NCBI GenBank assembly: GCA_002839335.1
Contig: PGXU01000007.1
Location: 1-64,000 of the forward strand
DNA from: Spirochaetae bacterium HGW-Spirochaetae-4
Lineage (GTDB): Bacteria > Spirochaetota > Spirochaetia > Sphaerochaetales > Sphaerochaetaceae
Length of the DNA: 64,000 nt
Reading direction: 5' to 3'
The notes under the pieces are model-generated. The model had not been told where the DNA came from and did no database searches. It saw only the letters and a list, made by a program, of their open reading frames with translations. Positions 1 through 7,885 of this stretch are shown one piece after another (the stretch's first letter is position 1; each line of letters opens with the position of its first letter). A program made the position numbers and the translations under genes.

Positions 1-105
1 GGGCGTAGGAGAATCGGTGGTGTGACCGGGGACCTGTTGGGGGCGACTGTAGAGTTGTCCGAGACCCTTATGTTCGTCGCGGCCGTTCTGGTGCCCTTGC
101 CATAG
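1..105 (+). CDS. cobS: Adenosylcobinamide-GDP ribazoletransferase, C-terminal end only (partial)
   Basis: This open frame enters from the left edge and stops with TAG at 103-105, giving the last 34 residues of a protein. The segment GGVTGDLLGATVELSE matches the C-terminal GG-x-[TN]-GD-x-LGA-x-x-E signature of CobS, the membrane enzyme that joins alpha-ribazole to adenosylcobinamide-GDP in the last steps of cobalamin assembly. It is followed by a hydrophobic tail (FVAAVLVPLP), as expected for the final membrane helix. The rest of the gene and any cobalamin neighbours lie outside the window. The identification rests on one short motif, but that motif is distinctive. Confidence 0.75.
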   Translation, partial: GRRRIGGVTGDLLGATVELSETLMFVAAVLVPLP

Positions 106-163
106 TGTCGATTTATGGGCAATATGGGGAGAATTGGAAAATCGTTGGACCAGGAGGAAATTC

Positions 164-1162
164 ATGAGGAAAAGTAGATGGGGAATACTGGGAGCCGCAG
201 GTATCGCGCGCAAGCAGTTGATACCTTCCCTGCATGCCAGCGAGCATTGCGAATTGGTTGCCGTGGCATCCCGTGATGCGGCAAAAGCCGCCACATATGC
301 GAAGGAGAACGGCATTCCCGTTTCCTATGGATCATACGAGGAACTGCTGGCCGATCCAACCATAGATATAATCTACAACCCGTTGCCGAACCATTTGCAC
401 GTGCAGTGGACCCGCAAGGCCATTGAGGCGGGCAAGCATGTGTTGTGTGAGAAGCCCCTTGCGCTGTCGGTCCAGGATGTCGAGGATCTTATCCGATTGC
501 GCGAGTCATCGGGCAAGCTTATCGGCGAGGCCTACGCAATGTTCCACCAACCGCGGTTGCAATCGTTGAAAACACAATTCGAGAGTCGAAAGTATGGGAA
601 GCTGGAAAGCGCCCACGGTTGCTTTTACGTGACGAATACCGATCCGAACAATATCCGCAATGCCTACCAGGAGGGTGGTGGAGCGCTTTGGGACATTGGA
701 GTCTACCCGATCACCGTTGCCCGGTGGATGTTCGGCGAGGAACCTGTCGAGGTGGCGTGTACGATGGACTTGGATCCCCAATTCCAGGTCGACCACCATA
801 CGACCGGAATCCTGAGGTTCCCTTCAGGAGGACAGATGAGTTTCGCCTGCGGCATGAGGCACCCCTTCCACACAGCCATGACCTTCTACACCGATACCCA
901 CAGGATGGAGGTCGGAAAAACCTTCCATAGCGATACGAAGGGCCAGATGATTTATGAAGTATTCACAGGAGCCCAACCTCCTGCCGTAAAGACCTATAGT
1001 TTCGAACCGGTGGACCAATACATGTTGGAGTGTGAGAATTTCGCCGAAGCTGCCCTGGAAGGGAAACCGTTCGCGGGGTCGCTTGAACAGACCTTGGCCA
1101 ATACCAAGGTGTTGCTCGCCCTATTCAAGGCTGCCGACAGCCACAAATTCGAGAGTGTGTGA
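164..1162 (+). CDS. Gfo/Idh/MocA family NAD(P)-dependent oxidoreductase
   Basis: A 332-residue cytoplasmic dehydrogenase. The N-terminal Rossmann fold has the dinucleotide loop GILGAAGIARK (residues 7-17) and the family motif CEKPLAL near residue 100. The C-terminal alpha/beta domain carries GGGALWDIGVYPI, which helps shape the sugar or polyol site. I chose the ATG at 164 because AGGAGG lies 6 bases upstream; a TTG at 134 is in frame but has no such site. thrH follows after one base, so the two are probably co-transcribed. Family members oxidise sugars, inositols or related substrates (dihydrodiol-dehydrogenase-like members are also known), so the substrate cannot be named from sequence. Confidence 0.9.
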   Translation: MRKSRWGILGAAGIARKQLIPSLHASEHCELVAVASRDAAKAATYAKENGIPVSYGSYEELLADPTIDIIYNPLPNHLHVQWTRKAIEAGKHVLCEKPLALSVQDVEDLIRLRESSGKLIGEAYAMFHQPRLQSLKTQFESRKYGKLESAHGCFYVTNTDPNNIRNAYQEGGGALWDIGVYPITVARWMFGEEPVEVACTMDLDPQFQVDHHTTGILRFPSGGQMSFACGMRHPFHTAMTFYTDTHRMEVGKTFHSDTKGQMIYEVFTGAQPPAVKTYSFEPVDQYMLECENFAEAALEGKPFAGSLEQTLANTKVLLALFKAADSHKFESV

Positions 1163-1163
1163 T

Positions 1164-1775
1164 ATGCATATGGTATGTTTGGACCTCGAAGGGGTCCTGG
1201 TTCCCGAGATTTGGATCAACTTCGCTGAAAAGACTGGAATCGAGGAACTGCGGCTGACTACCCGGGAGGTTCCCGATTACGATGTGCTCATGAAAGGCCG
1301 GCTTGCGATTCTCAAGGAACGCGGACTGACCTTGTCCGATATCCAGGGTGTTATCGGAACATTGTCGCCGCTGGAAGGTGCATTGGAATTCCTCAATACC
1401 CTGAGGCAGAAGACGCAGGTGGTGATTCTGAGCGATACTTTCACGGAATTCGCGAAACCGTTGATGGAAAAATTGGGTTGGCCCTCGATCTTCTGCAATA
1501 GTCTTGTGGTTGACGATGCCGACATGATTGTCGGCTATACGCTGAGGCAACAGGATGGGAAGCGGAAGGCTGTCCAGGCTTTGCAGGGTATTGGATTCAC
1601 TGTATTCGCCGCAGGCGATTCGTATAATGACCTGACCATGATAAAGACCGCCGACAGTGGAGCCTTGTTCCGTGCACCCGATAGAATACGGAAAGAAGAG
1701 CCGCAGTTGCCACATGCCGTGACTTATGCTGATTTTGGTTCGATCATTGACAAATTTCTGGAAAATCAGCATTGA
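1164..1775 (+). CDS. thrH: Phosphoserine phosphatase / homoserine phosphotransferase (HAD family)
   Basis: A 203-residue HAD-superfamily protein very like ThrH of Pseudomonas, which dephosphorylates phosphoserine and can transfer the phosphate to homoserine. The nucleophile loop is CLDLEGVLVPE (Asp7, with Glu at +2 as in ThrH). Motif II is VVILSDTFTEF and the metal-binding motif is AAGDSYNDLTM near residues 149-159. The length equals ThrH and is shorter than SerB. The start MHMVCLD begins one base after the stop of the upstream oxidoreductase. It probably serves serine synthesis or bypasses homoserine kinase. I cannot tell from sequence which activity dominates. Confidence 0.88.
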   Translation: MHMVCLDLEGVLVPEIWINFAEKTGIEELRLTTREVPDYDVLMKGRLAILKERGLTLSDIQGVIGTLSPLEGALEFLNTLRQKTQVVILSDTFTEFAKPLMEKLGWPSIFCNSLVVDDADMIVGYTLRQQDGKRKAVQALQGIGFTVFAAGDSYNDLTMIKTADSGALFRAPDRIRKEEPQLPHAVTYADFGSIIDKFLENQH

Positions 1776-1858
1776 AATTAAGATTTCTCTTGACGGATTG
1801 GCAAAACGCATCCATCTTTATTGATACTGTTTGAAGTACAATTGCTGAGGTGCCTGGT

Positions 1859-2224
1859 ATGAGTGAACAATTTAACGCAGAGATGGAGCAACTCCTATTG
1901 GAATTGCGCAAGGAGATTCTCGAAAGCATTGCTGCTGAAGATGAGGATTTCCGTGGAATGATCCATGCCATGGGAATCAAGGATCTGGGCGATATTGCTG
2001 CAGATGATATTGCAAGCAAGAAGATGGAGGCCCTGAATCAACATGCCGCCAATCGCTTGAAGAGCGTTGAGGCAGCACTGACAAGACTGAAGAATGGAAG
2101 GTATGGAGTTTGCCTGCAGTGCGGAGCAAAAATCCCTGAGGAACGTTTGCGAGCGATTCCGTATGCGGTGTTGTGTGTAGCTTGCAAGAGTGGGGAGGAA
2201 GGGCCGAAACGTCGGTCTTGGTAA
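1859..2224 (+). CDS. TraR/DksA family zinc-finger regulator
   Basis: A 121-residue protein with a long alpha-helical N-terminal part (residues about 5-80, coiled-coil character) and a C4 zinc finger, Cys85-x2-Cys88 and Cys106-x2-Cys109, in the sequence CLQCGAKIPEERLRAIPY. This is the arrangement of DksA/TraR proteins, which enter the RNA polymerase secondary channel and alter initiation, usually with ppGpp. I prefer the ATG at 1859, which has GCTGAGG 8 bases upstream, over an in-frame GTG at 1850. The gene stands alone and is followed by a good terminator. Whether it is the housekeeping DksA or a paralogue cannot be told here. Confidence 0.88.
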   Translation: MSEQFNAEMEQLLLELRKEILESIAAEDEDFRGMIHAMGIKDLGDIAADDIASKKMEALNQHAANRLKSVEAALTRLKNGRYGVCLQCGAKIPEERLRAIPYAVLCVACKSGEEGPKRRSW

Positions 2225-2250
2225 TCCGTATCGTCTTTTATTGATGCATG

Positions 2251-2280
2251 CCCCTGGTTACAGCCAGGGGTTTCCCTTTT
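2251..2280 (+). terminator. Intrinsic terminator after the DksA-like gene
   Basis: A perfect 7-bp stem, CCCCTGG (2251-2257) with CCAGGGG (2264-2270), has a 6-base loop and is followed on the plus strand by a T-rich run (TTTCCCTTTT). It lies 27 bases after the upstream stop and overlaps the last codons of the convergent MBL-hydrolase gene. On the minus strand there is no equal U tract, so it mainly serves the plus-strand gene. Confidence 0.75.
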
Positions 2281-2908
2281 CCCGAAGGATCGTGGTCGAC
2301 CTTCCGTGACCCGGGTATACGGTTGTATTGCCGGGAAGCGTCATTAGTTTTGACTTGATCGCGGGAACGATAGCCTGCGGGTCGCTGTCCGGCAAATCGG
2401 TGCGGCCGATCGACCCTGCGAACAGGGTGTCACCTGAAAACAACAGATTGTCCTCATGACGGTACAGGGCCACCGACCCGGGTGTGTGTCCGCCTATATG
2501 CAGCACACGCAAACCGCATCCGACTATGGTTTCCCGATCGACAAACACGTGGGTAGGCTCAGGCAACGATTCCCAAAGGGAGTTGGGGACACCACTTTGT
2601 GAAGGGTCGAGCGAAATCGCCAGTTGTCTCAACCGGCGACCCCCCTCTTTTCCCAAGTATGGTGCATCCAGGGCATGCACAAATACAGGAATGTTCCTGT
2701 CCTGTGCCAGGAATCCGGGTATGCCGAGTACGTGATCCCAATGGGAGTGGGTAAGGATCACTGCTTCCGCTTTCCATCCCTTGGAAGTGATATGGCGGAA
2801 TATGGACGCTCCATCGAATCCGGGATCGATGATCCAAACCGAACTATCATTATGCAAAAGATAACAATTGGTCTGGTATGGACCGAGCTGGAGCGTTTCG
2901 ACTTCCAT
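2258..2908 (-). CDS. MBL-fold metallohydrolase (glyoxalase II-like)
   Basis: A 216-residue soluble metallo-beta-lactamase-fold hydrolase. The metal ligands are visible in order: THSHWDH (His54, His56, Asp58, His59), GGHTPGS, FSGDTLF and the C-terminal YPGHG. The size and motif spacing fit the compact YcbL/glyoxalase II-like group, which hydrolyse thioesters such as S-lactoylglutathione analogues; the C-terminal substrate-binding domain of classical GloB is missing. It begins two bases after the stop of the pseudo-helicase gene, so both are transcribed from the promoter upstream of that gene. The actual substrate is unknown. Confidence 0.85.
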   Translation of the reverse strand: MEVETLQLGPYQTNCYLLHNDSSVWIIDPGFDGASIFRHITSKGWKAEAVILTHSHWDHVLGIPGFLAQDRNIPVFVHALDAPYLGKEGGRRLRQLAISLDPSQSGVPNSLWESLPEPTHVFVDRETIVGCGLRVLHIGGHTPGSVALYRHEDNLLFSGDTLFAGSIGRTDLPDSDPQAIVPAIKSKLMTLPGNTTVYPGHGRSTTILREKGNPWL

Positions 2909-2910
2909 CG

Positions 2911-4506
2911 CTATTCCTTGTTCGAGTAGCTGATTGCGGCGATCCTGCCGCGGATATCCATGCCATTCATCTTTTCAATAGCCTTTTCCGCATGTTCCTG
3001 GGACAAGGTTATGAAGGAATACTTGTCGTGGACGCGAATGGAGAAAATGTCCTCGCGGGAAATGGACAGCTGGTCCTGCAGGATCTGCGAGAGTTCCTTC
3101 GCGTATAGCCGTCGCATCTTGCCGATATTGAGATACAACGTTCTCGCACCTTCGGGGATGGGAGCGTCGTTCTGTTCCTTCTCGCGGGGTTCGCGTGACT
3201 CCCGAGGTTCCCGAGGAGCCTTTGCCGTAGCCTTTCGTGCCGCTGGTGCCGGCTTTTCAGTTGCTTGGGCAGCTGCGGCCCTCGGCTTGCCTACGGTCCG
3301 CTTTTCAGGACCTCCGAGCAATTCCCGCAGGATGTATGCGGTGAAATAACCGCGACGGAAGAATGGTACGTTTTTCTTTATGATCTTTTTCAATGTCTCA
3401 AGTTCCTCGGGATTGGAATCGATATTGAGTTTGGCGACAAGCATCTGGATCTTTCCGGCGAGTACTTCGTTGTTTTCTGGGCTAGGTTTCGTTTCATTGT
3501 TCATGAGCAGGGTCTCCTTGGATGTGGTGATTTCTTTTGCCTCTTCGGCTGTGGCAATACAAACGAAGCGTGGAAGGACATTCTTCCATTCACACATATG
3601 TCGTATCACCGAGAGCAATTCCCCGCTGTTCAGACCGATTGCGACGAGGGTCCCGACTTGTATCGCGTCGGATTCCTTCAATGAGGTCAATCGATCGAAA
3701 CCAATTCCAATTGCTGGAATAGGGGGTTTGGATTCGCGCAACCGCTTGTCCAGGGCTTTCCACAGGATCTCGGTCCTATGGATTACCAGGTATCGCTGCC
3801 CCTGGAGGGCATACAATGTATCCAGGATACGGGCGGTCGCAAGTCTGGGGATGGTGTAACATTCCAATAGATGCGCAGGCAGCTCCCATTCGGACTGCAG
3901 CACCATAACGGGATGTTCCACCAGCTCCTGTGGGGTTCTGGCGAGATGGGAAAGGGTGTCGGCAAACAATTCGATCTGGACAGTGGAATTCAATTTGGTG
4001 AATACAAACCGACAATCATCCAGAAACGCGAACTCCCTCACTTTCAACTGTTCTTCAGTCTCCTCAGCTTCTTGGATGAAACTGTAGGCAAGAACAACCG
4101 ACGTTGTCGACGAAAGAAAGATGTTGTCTCTTCGGATATGGTCTATCGCCCGTTGGGGGGTCGTCGCCAGTATCCTCGACTTGTCGCTGAGAGCCGACAG
4201 GTCGGCCCGTGGGGATTGTGTTTCGGATAGACAAGTAAACGTGTTGCAGAATGAACTTTCAGGACGTTCCAACCAATATTCGAGCTGTTCTTGCGAAAGG
4301 AGCAACAAAATGTTGGGTTCGCTAGCCAGTGGAGCATTCGGTGATCGTCCCGGGATCTTATGCTGTTTCGCCAACTGTATAGACCGGTTCAACGCGATGG
4401 GCACAACTCCATCACCCACTTCTATAAAAAGCGGTGAGTGTGTGCCGGTGGATTCCAGTTCTTGCAGTTTGCCTAGAAGCAGGGAGGGGATCGCCAGATC
4501 AGTCAT
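2911..4506 (-). CDS. Degenerate DEAD-box helicase-like protein with C-terminal DbpA-type RNA-binding domain
   Basis: A 531-residue protein. The C-terminal about 75 residues (GARTLYLNIGKMRRLYAKEL to the end) form a DbpA-type RRM-like RNA-binding domain. In the rest, a DEAD-box scaffold is recognisable but eroded. TPQR at 116-119 matches the TPGR motif. SVVLAYSF at 136-143 sits where the DEAD box should be. FLDDCRFVF followed by FADTL at 181-185 stands for the SAT region. A second RecA-like half follows (RYLVIHRTEILWKAL, IPAIGIGFDRL). No Walker A loop is visible. A K/A/P/R-rich linker (about 400-450) precedes the RNA-binding domain. The start is supported by GGAGGTGG just upstream of the ATG. 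I infer an RNA-binding protein without ATPase activity, perhaps for ribosome or mRNA handling. Confidence 0.75.
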   Translation of the reverse strand: MTDLAIPSLLLGKLQELESTGTHSPLFIEVGDGVVPIALNRSIQLAKQHKIPGRSPNAPLASEPNILLLLSQEQLEYWLERPESSFCNTFTCLSETQSPRADLSALSDKSRILATTPQRAIDHIRRDNIFLSSTTSVVLAYSFIQEAEETEEQLKVREFAFLDDCRFVFTKLNSTVQIELFADTLSHLARTPQELVEHPVMVLQSEWELPAHLLECYTIPRLATARILDTLYALQGQRYLVIHRTEILWKALDKRLRESKPPIPAIGIGFDRLTSLKESDAIQVGTLVAIGLNSGELLSVIRHMCEWKNVLPRFVCIATAEEAKEITTSKETLLMNNETKPSPENNEVLAGKIQMLVAKLNIDSNPEELETLKKIIKKNVPFFRRGYFTAYILRELLGGPEKRTVGKPRAAAAQATEKPAPAARKATAKAPREPRESREPREKEQNDAPIPEGARTLYLNIGKMRRLYAKELSQILQDQLSISREDIFSIRVHDKYSFITLSQEHAEKAIEKMNGMDIRGRIAAISYSNKE

Positions 4507-4583
4507 TCCACCTCCACGGAGAATTCATTCATACGATGCTCTTTTCCATCATCTGGATTTTAGGATATAGAGTGATGCTTGCT

Positions 4584-4612
4584 TTGTCAAGGAAGTACCG
4601 ATATGGTACTAT
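4584..4612 (+). promoter_or_regulatory. Sigma-70 type promoter with overlapping inverted repeat
   Basis: TTGTCA (4584-4589) and TACTAT (4607-4612) are separated by exactly 17 bases, placed 30 bases before the coiled-coil gene. A perfect inverted repeat, GTACC (4595-4599), five bases, GGTAC (4605-4609), covers the spacer and the start of the -10 box, as a repressor operator would. The operator role is inference. Confidence 0.65.
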
Positions 4613-4641
4613 ACGACTACATTGGTAGGTAAGGAGCACTC

Positions 4642-5781
4642 ATGGGGCGGCAACGGAGCCAAATTGAAGTAGTGGAGAGGCAAATATCGGTCGTTGACCA
4701 TGATATGGAAGTCCTCCTTGCGGAACTGGGTATGCATGTCCTCTCTCTTCGACAACCGGTGGTCACCGGGGATTCCGCAACTGCCTATCAACCTCTGGTC
4801 AGGGAAAAGTCCGTGTTGGATGATTTGGATGCCCGTATCCTGCACCTGCAGCAGATCGGGCAGAGTCTGCAGGACGCCAACACCAGTATAGGCACAATCC
4901 GGGGCAAGTTGTCGATGCATGAACAGTCGTTGCGCGTCTCCTATGGGCGTATTGGTGTCATCGCTTGGGAAGAGGCATCGTCCGGTGTCCTTTCGGAGGC
5001 GATTCGGGGAATCCTTCCGAAAATCAACGAGATGCAGGAGAAGGTCGCCGCGCTCAGGGCCGAGAAGGATAGTGCGAACCGCCGTTCCCGTGAATCGGGT
5101 TCCTTGTTCCGGATTCCATTCAAGATGCACGAGTACCTCGTTTCAAAACGGTTGGACAAGTATGCTCGGGGGCATGAGGAGTTTTTTGTCGATACGGGGA
5201 AAGCTATCGCCGAAGCTCTGGCTATCAGGCATCTCGCTAGTTCCTCGGCGGTCGCCTTGGATACGGAATATCACGGGCTTTCCCAACAGATCGCCGCTTG
5301 GAAAGAGGAATTGTCGCTGTTGCAACAACAGATATCGGAAGACAAGAGCCGTTTGGAGGAAGTCGGAGTTGCCGGTTCGGTCGAACGAAAGGTCATCGAA
5401 CTGCAGAACAGTCGAAAGGAGCAGGCTTCTTTGGTATCGAAGCTTGCCGTGGCGTATGCAAAGACGATTTGTCTCCAGGAGAATCCGTGGAAGATGGTGG
5501 AGGTGAATGCGGAGACACTCCGATGTTACGATCAGATTCGTCGACACGAACGTATCCGGGGACAACTGGAGAAACGGATCGATGAATTGCGTATCGAAAG
5601 CACGATCGGCGAGTTGGTGCTCCTGATCGAACAGGACGAGGAGCGGATCATGCATATCCGGCAGATGATCGACCAGTACAATCGGCAGATTGAGGAAATC
5701 CAGCGTTCCATCATACAGAATCGTGAGAAGATCGGCGAGATGAAAAGAAGCTTGGCTTCCAGTCTGGAGCGGGAGGAATAG
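4642..5781 (+). CDS. Cytoplasmic coiled-coil protein of unknown function
   Basis: A 379-residue protein with no signal peptide or membrane segment. It is mostly charged heptad-like helix with Glu, Lys, Arg, Gln and Leu throughout: residues about 1-100, 125-150, and the whole second half from about 190, including SLLQQQISEDKSRLEE and the C-terminal RQIEEIQRSIIQNREKI. A less helical section with SGSLFRIPFKMHEYLVSKR lies near 150-168. The start is supported by AAGGAGC upstream. mltG begins five bases after its stop, so the two share one transcript and probably one process at the cell envelope. I do not recognise the family. Confidence 0.7.
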   Translation: MGRQRSQIEVVERQISVVDHDMEVLLAELGMHVLSLRQPVVTGDSATAYQPLVREKSVLDDLDARILHLQQIGQSLQDANTSIGTIRGKLSMHEQSLRVSYGRIGVIAWEEASSGVLSEAIRGILPKINEMQEKVAALRAEKDSANRRSRESGSLFRIPFKMHEYLVSKRLDKYARGHEEFFVDTGKAIAEALAIRHLASSSAVALDTEYHGLSQQIAAWKEELSLLQQQISEDKSRLEEVGVAGSVERKVIELQNSRKEQASLVSKLAVAYAKTICLQENPWKMVEVNAETLRCYDQIRRHERIRGQLEKRIDELRIESTIGELVLLIEQDEERIMHIRQMIDQYNRQIEEIQRSIIQNREKIGEMKRSLASSLEREE

Positions 5782-5786
5782 GGCCC

Positions 5787-7220
5787 ATGTCTGGACGAAG
5801 GGAGCATACGGACCGGTCTCTTGCCGAAGCGCGGGCGAGGGAGCGCCGTTATGAGAAATTGCAGGAACAGACTTCCCGGGAACCCAAGCAGATGGCATTG
5901 GGATTCGATGCCCCGCCACCTTCGCGAACCGATGCACAGCATCTTGTAGACGAGCGGCATAAGCAAAAGGCCTCGGAATCGAAAGCGAAGGCAAAGGTGG
6001 TTGCGACCGCCTCGACAAAAAATCAAACGAAGGCGACCCCGGACCCGAGCAACAAGAGCACGACTGTCCATCATGCCAAGTCGACGAAAACCTCCACACA
6101 GGCCGGAAAGGCCAAGACGAAGATTCCGCGGAAAACCTCCGACAAAGATGTCGCAAGGAAGAAACCCGGGAAAAAGGGAAGCAAGAAGAAAGCCAAAAGG
6201 AAGGAGTCGTTCAAGATCCAGATTTCCCTTCCGGTTTTCATTGTCTTGGTTGTAGTGTTCGCGCTGTTGGCAGGTTCCTTTATTGCCTTTCAACTGTTGG
6301 GAATCAAGAATTCACAGCTTTTTGTGCGGGAGGCGAATAGTCCGACCGCCGTCACCTTGACCGTCGAGCCGGGAATGTCCGCACGGCGGATCTCCCGCAT
6401 GCTCGAGGACTCCGGAGTGGTTGCCGATGCCAAGGTATTCGAACGGTACCTGGAAGTGGAGGGGAGTACCACCAATCTGCAACCGGGGACATATCTGTTC
6501 GAGCCTGGTCTATCGCATGCCATGATTGCCGAGAAGCTGGTAAATCCTCCCCGGGTTGCTACCGGCCAATCGGTGTTGGTGTATGATGGTTTTACCTTGG
6601 AGGAGATCGACGCCCAGCTCGTCTCGAGGGGCTTGGCCGACGAAGGGGATTTTCTATTGGCTGCCAAAACCTTGGCCTTCGAGCGGGGACTGCCGTTTGC
6701 GGAAGGGTGGTTTCTCAGCGGCACCTATATGGTACCTCCAAACGGAGATGTCCCGATTGGACTTGCCATAGCGATGCAGGATGCGTTGAACGAGGCCATT
6801 CGTCCATACCTTATCGCTTTGGAAGACCTCGATCTCTCTGTTGCCCAAGTAGTCGTCATCGCATCCCTGATCCAACGCGAGACGAAGGATGTCATCCAGA
6901 TGCCATTGATTTCGGGTGTCATCCACAACCGACTCGAGGCAAACATGCCCCTCGGTATTGATGCCGCACTCAGGTATGGGTTGGATGCTTGGGATCGTGA
7001 TTTGACCGAAGCCGAGTACACGGCGAACAACCCGTACAATATGAGGAATCGGGAGGGGTTGCCTCCTACTGGTGTGGGGGCCCCAAGCCCTTCGGCATTG
7101 GATGCGGCAATGAATCCTGCCTCCCACAAGTGGTATTACTATATCCACGATGCCAAGGGTGATATCCATTTTGCCCAGACCTACGATGGGCATAAGGAAA
7201 ATATCGACGAGTATCTCTGA
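5787..7220 (+). CDS. mltG: Endolytic peptidoglycan transglycosylase MltG with long basic cytoplasmic N-terminus
   Basis: A 477-residue single-pass membrane protein. Residues 148-171 form the membrane helix (LPVFIVLVVVFALL). The periplasmic part is an MltG/YceG domain with the LysM-like front (TLTVEPGMSARRISRML) and the catalytic segment SLIQRETK, in which Glu365 matches the catalytic Glu of E. coli MltG. The closing signature YNMRNREGLPPTGVGAPS is intact. MltG cuts nascent glycan strands and so sets their length. The unusual part is residues 1-147, a low-complexity Lys/Ala/Thr/Ser-rich cytoplasmic extension with blocks such as KKPGKKGSKKKAKRK. It is co-transcribed with the upstream coiled-coil gene. 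Confidence 0.92.
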   Translation: MSGRREHTDRSLAEARARERRYEKLQEQTSREPKQMALGFDAPPPSRTDAQHLVDERHKQKASESKAKAKVVATASTKNQTKATPDPSNKSTTVHHAKSTKTSTQAGKAKTKIPRKTSDKDVARKKPGKKGSKKKAKRKESFKIQISLPVFIVLVVVFALLAGSFIAFQLLGIKNSQLFVREANSPTAVTLTVEPGMSARRISRMLEDSGVVADAKVFERYLEVEGSTTNLQPGTYLFEPGLSHAMIAEKLVNPPRVATGQSVLVYDGFTLEEIDAQLVSRGLADEGDFLLAAKTLAFERGLPFAEGWFLSGTYMVPPNGDVPIGLAIAMQDALNEAIRPYLIALEDLDLSVAQVVVIASLIQRETKDVIQMPLISGVIHNRLEANMPLGIDAALRYGLDAWDRDLTEAEYTANNPYNMRNREGLPPTGVGAPSPSALDAAMNPASHKWYYYIHDAKGDIHFAQTYDGHKENIDEYL

Positions 7221-7391
7221 TGGTCGTGGTTATAACAGAACACGATTGTATGCACGGGTTACGTCAGCTGATTATAATTCGAAGCATCGGTTGGGGATAC
7301 GATATAAAGGTGTAAATTGTTCGCCACGTGATATTGAGTTTTTTTTTCCGATAGTGTAAGGTGGTCATCGTTCGTACAGGGCATGGATCAT

Positions 7392-7475
7392 GCCGGCGTG
7401 GTGAAATTGGTAGACACGATAGACTCAAAATCTATTGGGGGCAACTCTGTATCGGTTCGAGTCCGATCGCCGGTA
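7392..7475 (+). tRNA. tRNA-Leu (anticodon CAA)
   Basis: A class II tRNA of 84 bases. The acceptor stem is GCCGGCG with CGCCGGT, closing with a G-U pair. The anticodon arm ATAGA/CTCAAAA/TCTAT presents CAA, which reads UUG. A long variable arm follows (TGGGGGCAACTCTGT region), then the T arm ATCGG/TTCGAGT/CCGAT and discriminator A. The 3' CCA is not encoded and must be added by enzyme. Confidence 0.93.
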
Positions 7476-7484
7476 AACAACAAC

Positions 7485-7524
7485 AAGCCGATTCGTTTTT
7501 CAACGGATCGGCTTACTTTTTTTT
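7485..7524 (+). terminator. Intrinsic terminator after tRNA-Leu
   Basis: AAGCCGATTCG (7485-7495) pairs with CGGATCGGCTT (7504-7514) over 11 positions with one G-U pair, has a short T/A-rich loop, and is followed by ACTTTTTTTT. It lies nine bases after the tRNA and separates it from the actin array. Confidence 0.88.
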
Positions 7525-7626
7525 CAAACTATCTTTCTTTCCTAACACAATATACCTCGAATTTGTCAAAAATTGCCTGAATCTGGTTGTCATAAGTCAA
7601 TCAGTTTTTGTGCATTGAGATAACAT

Positions 7627-7656
7627 TTGACATACATTTAATGTAAACAGTAAAAA
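7627..7656 (+). promoter_or_regulatory. Candidate distal promoter with palindrome in the spacer
   Basis: TTGACA (7627-7632) is followed after 18 bases by TAAAAA (7651-7656), a partial -10 match. Directly after the -35 box lies the perfect palindrome TACATT-T-AATGTA (7633-7645), well placed to be an operator. The -10 match is weak. Confidence 0.4.
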
Positions 7657-7774
7657 AATGTAATTGTATTACGATTAGGTAACTCTTTCAGAGAGTTGGA
7701 GTAACAACAGCTTCATACACAAACCACAGGAGAAAACTTCGTGGATATGTATGGAAGTGATTTGGTACAAAACA

Positions 7775-7822
7775 TTGTGCTATGTCACAACAGGTAAATT
7801 TATGTTTCATACTATGTCACAA
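7775..7822 (+). repeat. Repeated CTATGTCACAA elements upstream of the actin array
   Basis: The 11-mer CTATGTCACAA occurs at 7780-7790 and again at 7812-7822, 32 bases apart, close to three helical turns. The first copy is also the right half of an inverted repeat, TTGTG (7775-7779), six bases, CACAA (7786-7790). They lie just upstream of the proximal promoter and could bind a regulator. TGTG/CACA spacing differs from a CRP site. Confidence 0.45.
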
Positions 7823-7856
7823 GATGTACATAAGTACAAATAATTACAGATTTTGC

Positions 7857-7885
7857 TTGACACCGTTTCTGCCCCATGGTTGAAT
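7857..7885 (+). promoter_or_regulatory. Candidate proximal promoter of the actin array
   Basis: TTGACA (7857-7862) is a perfect -35 box. Seventeen bases later TTGAAT (7880-7885) gives four of six -10 matches. It leaves an approximately 80-base leader before the first actin gene at 7971. Confidence 0.5.

Noticed and set aside
1032-1163. Upstream in-frame extension of thrH into the oxidoreductase gene
   Set aside because: ThrH proteins begin with the CLDLEGV segment, and the extension lies inside the preceding coding region.
7775-7790. CRP-like site TTGTG-N6-CACAA
   Set aside because: The half-site spacing is two bases shorter than TGTGA-N6-TCACA, so it is listed only as a repeat of unknown binder.
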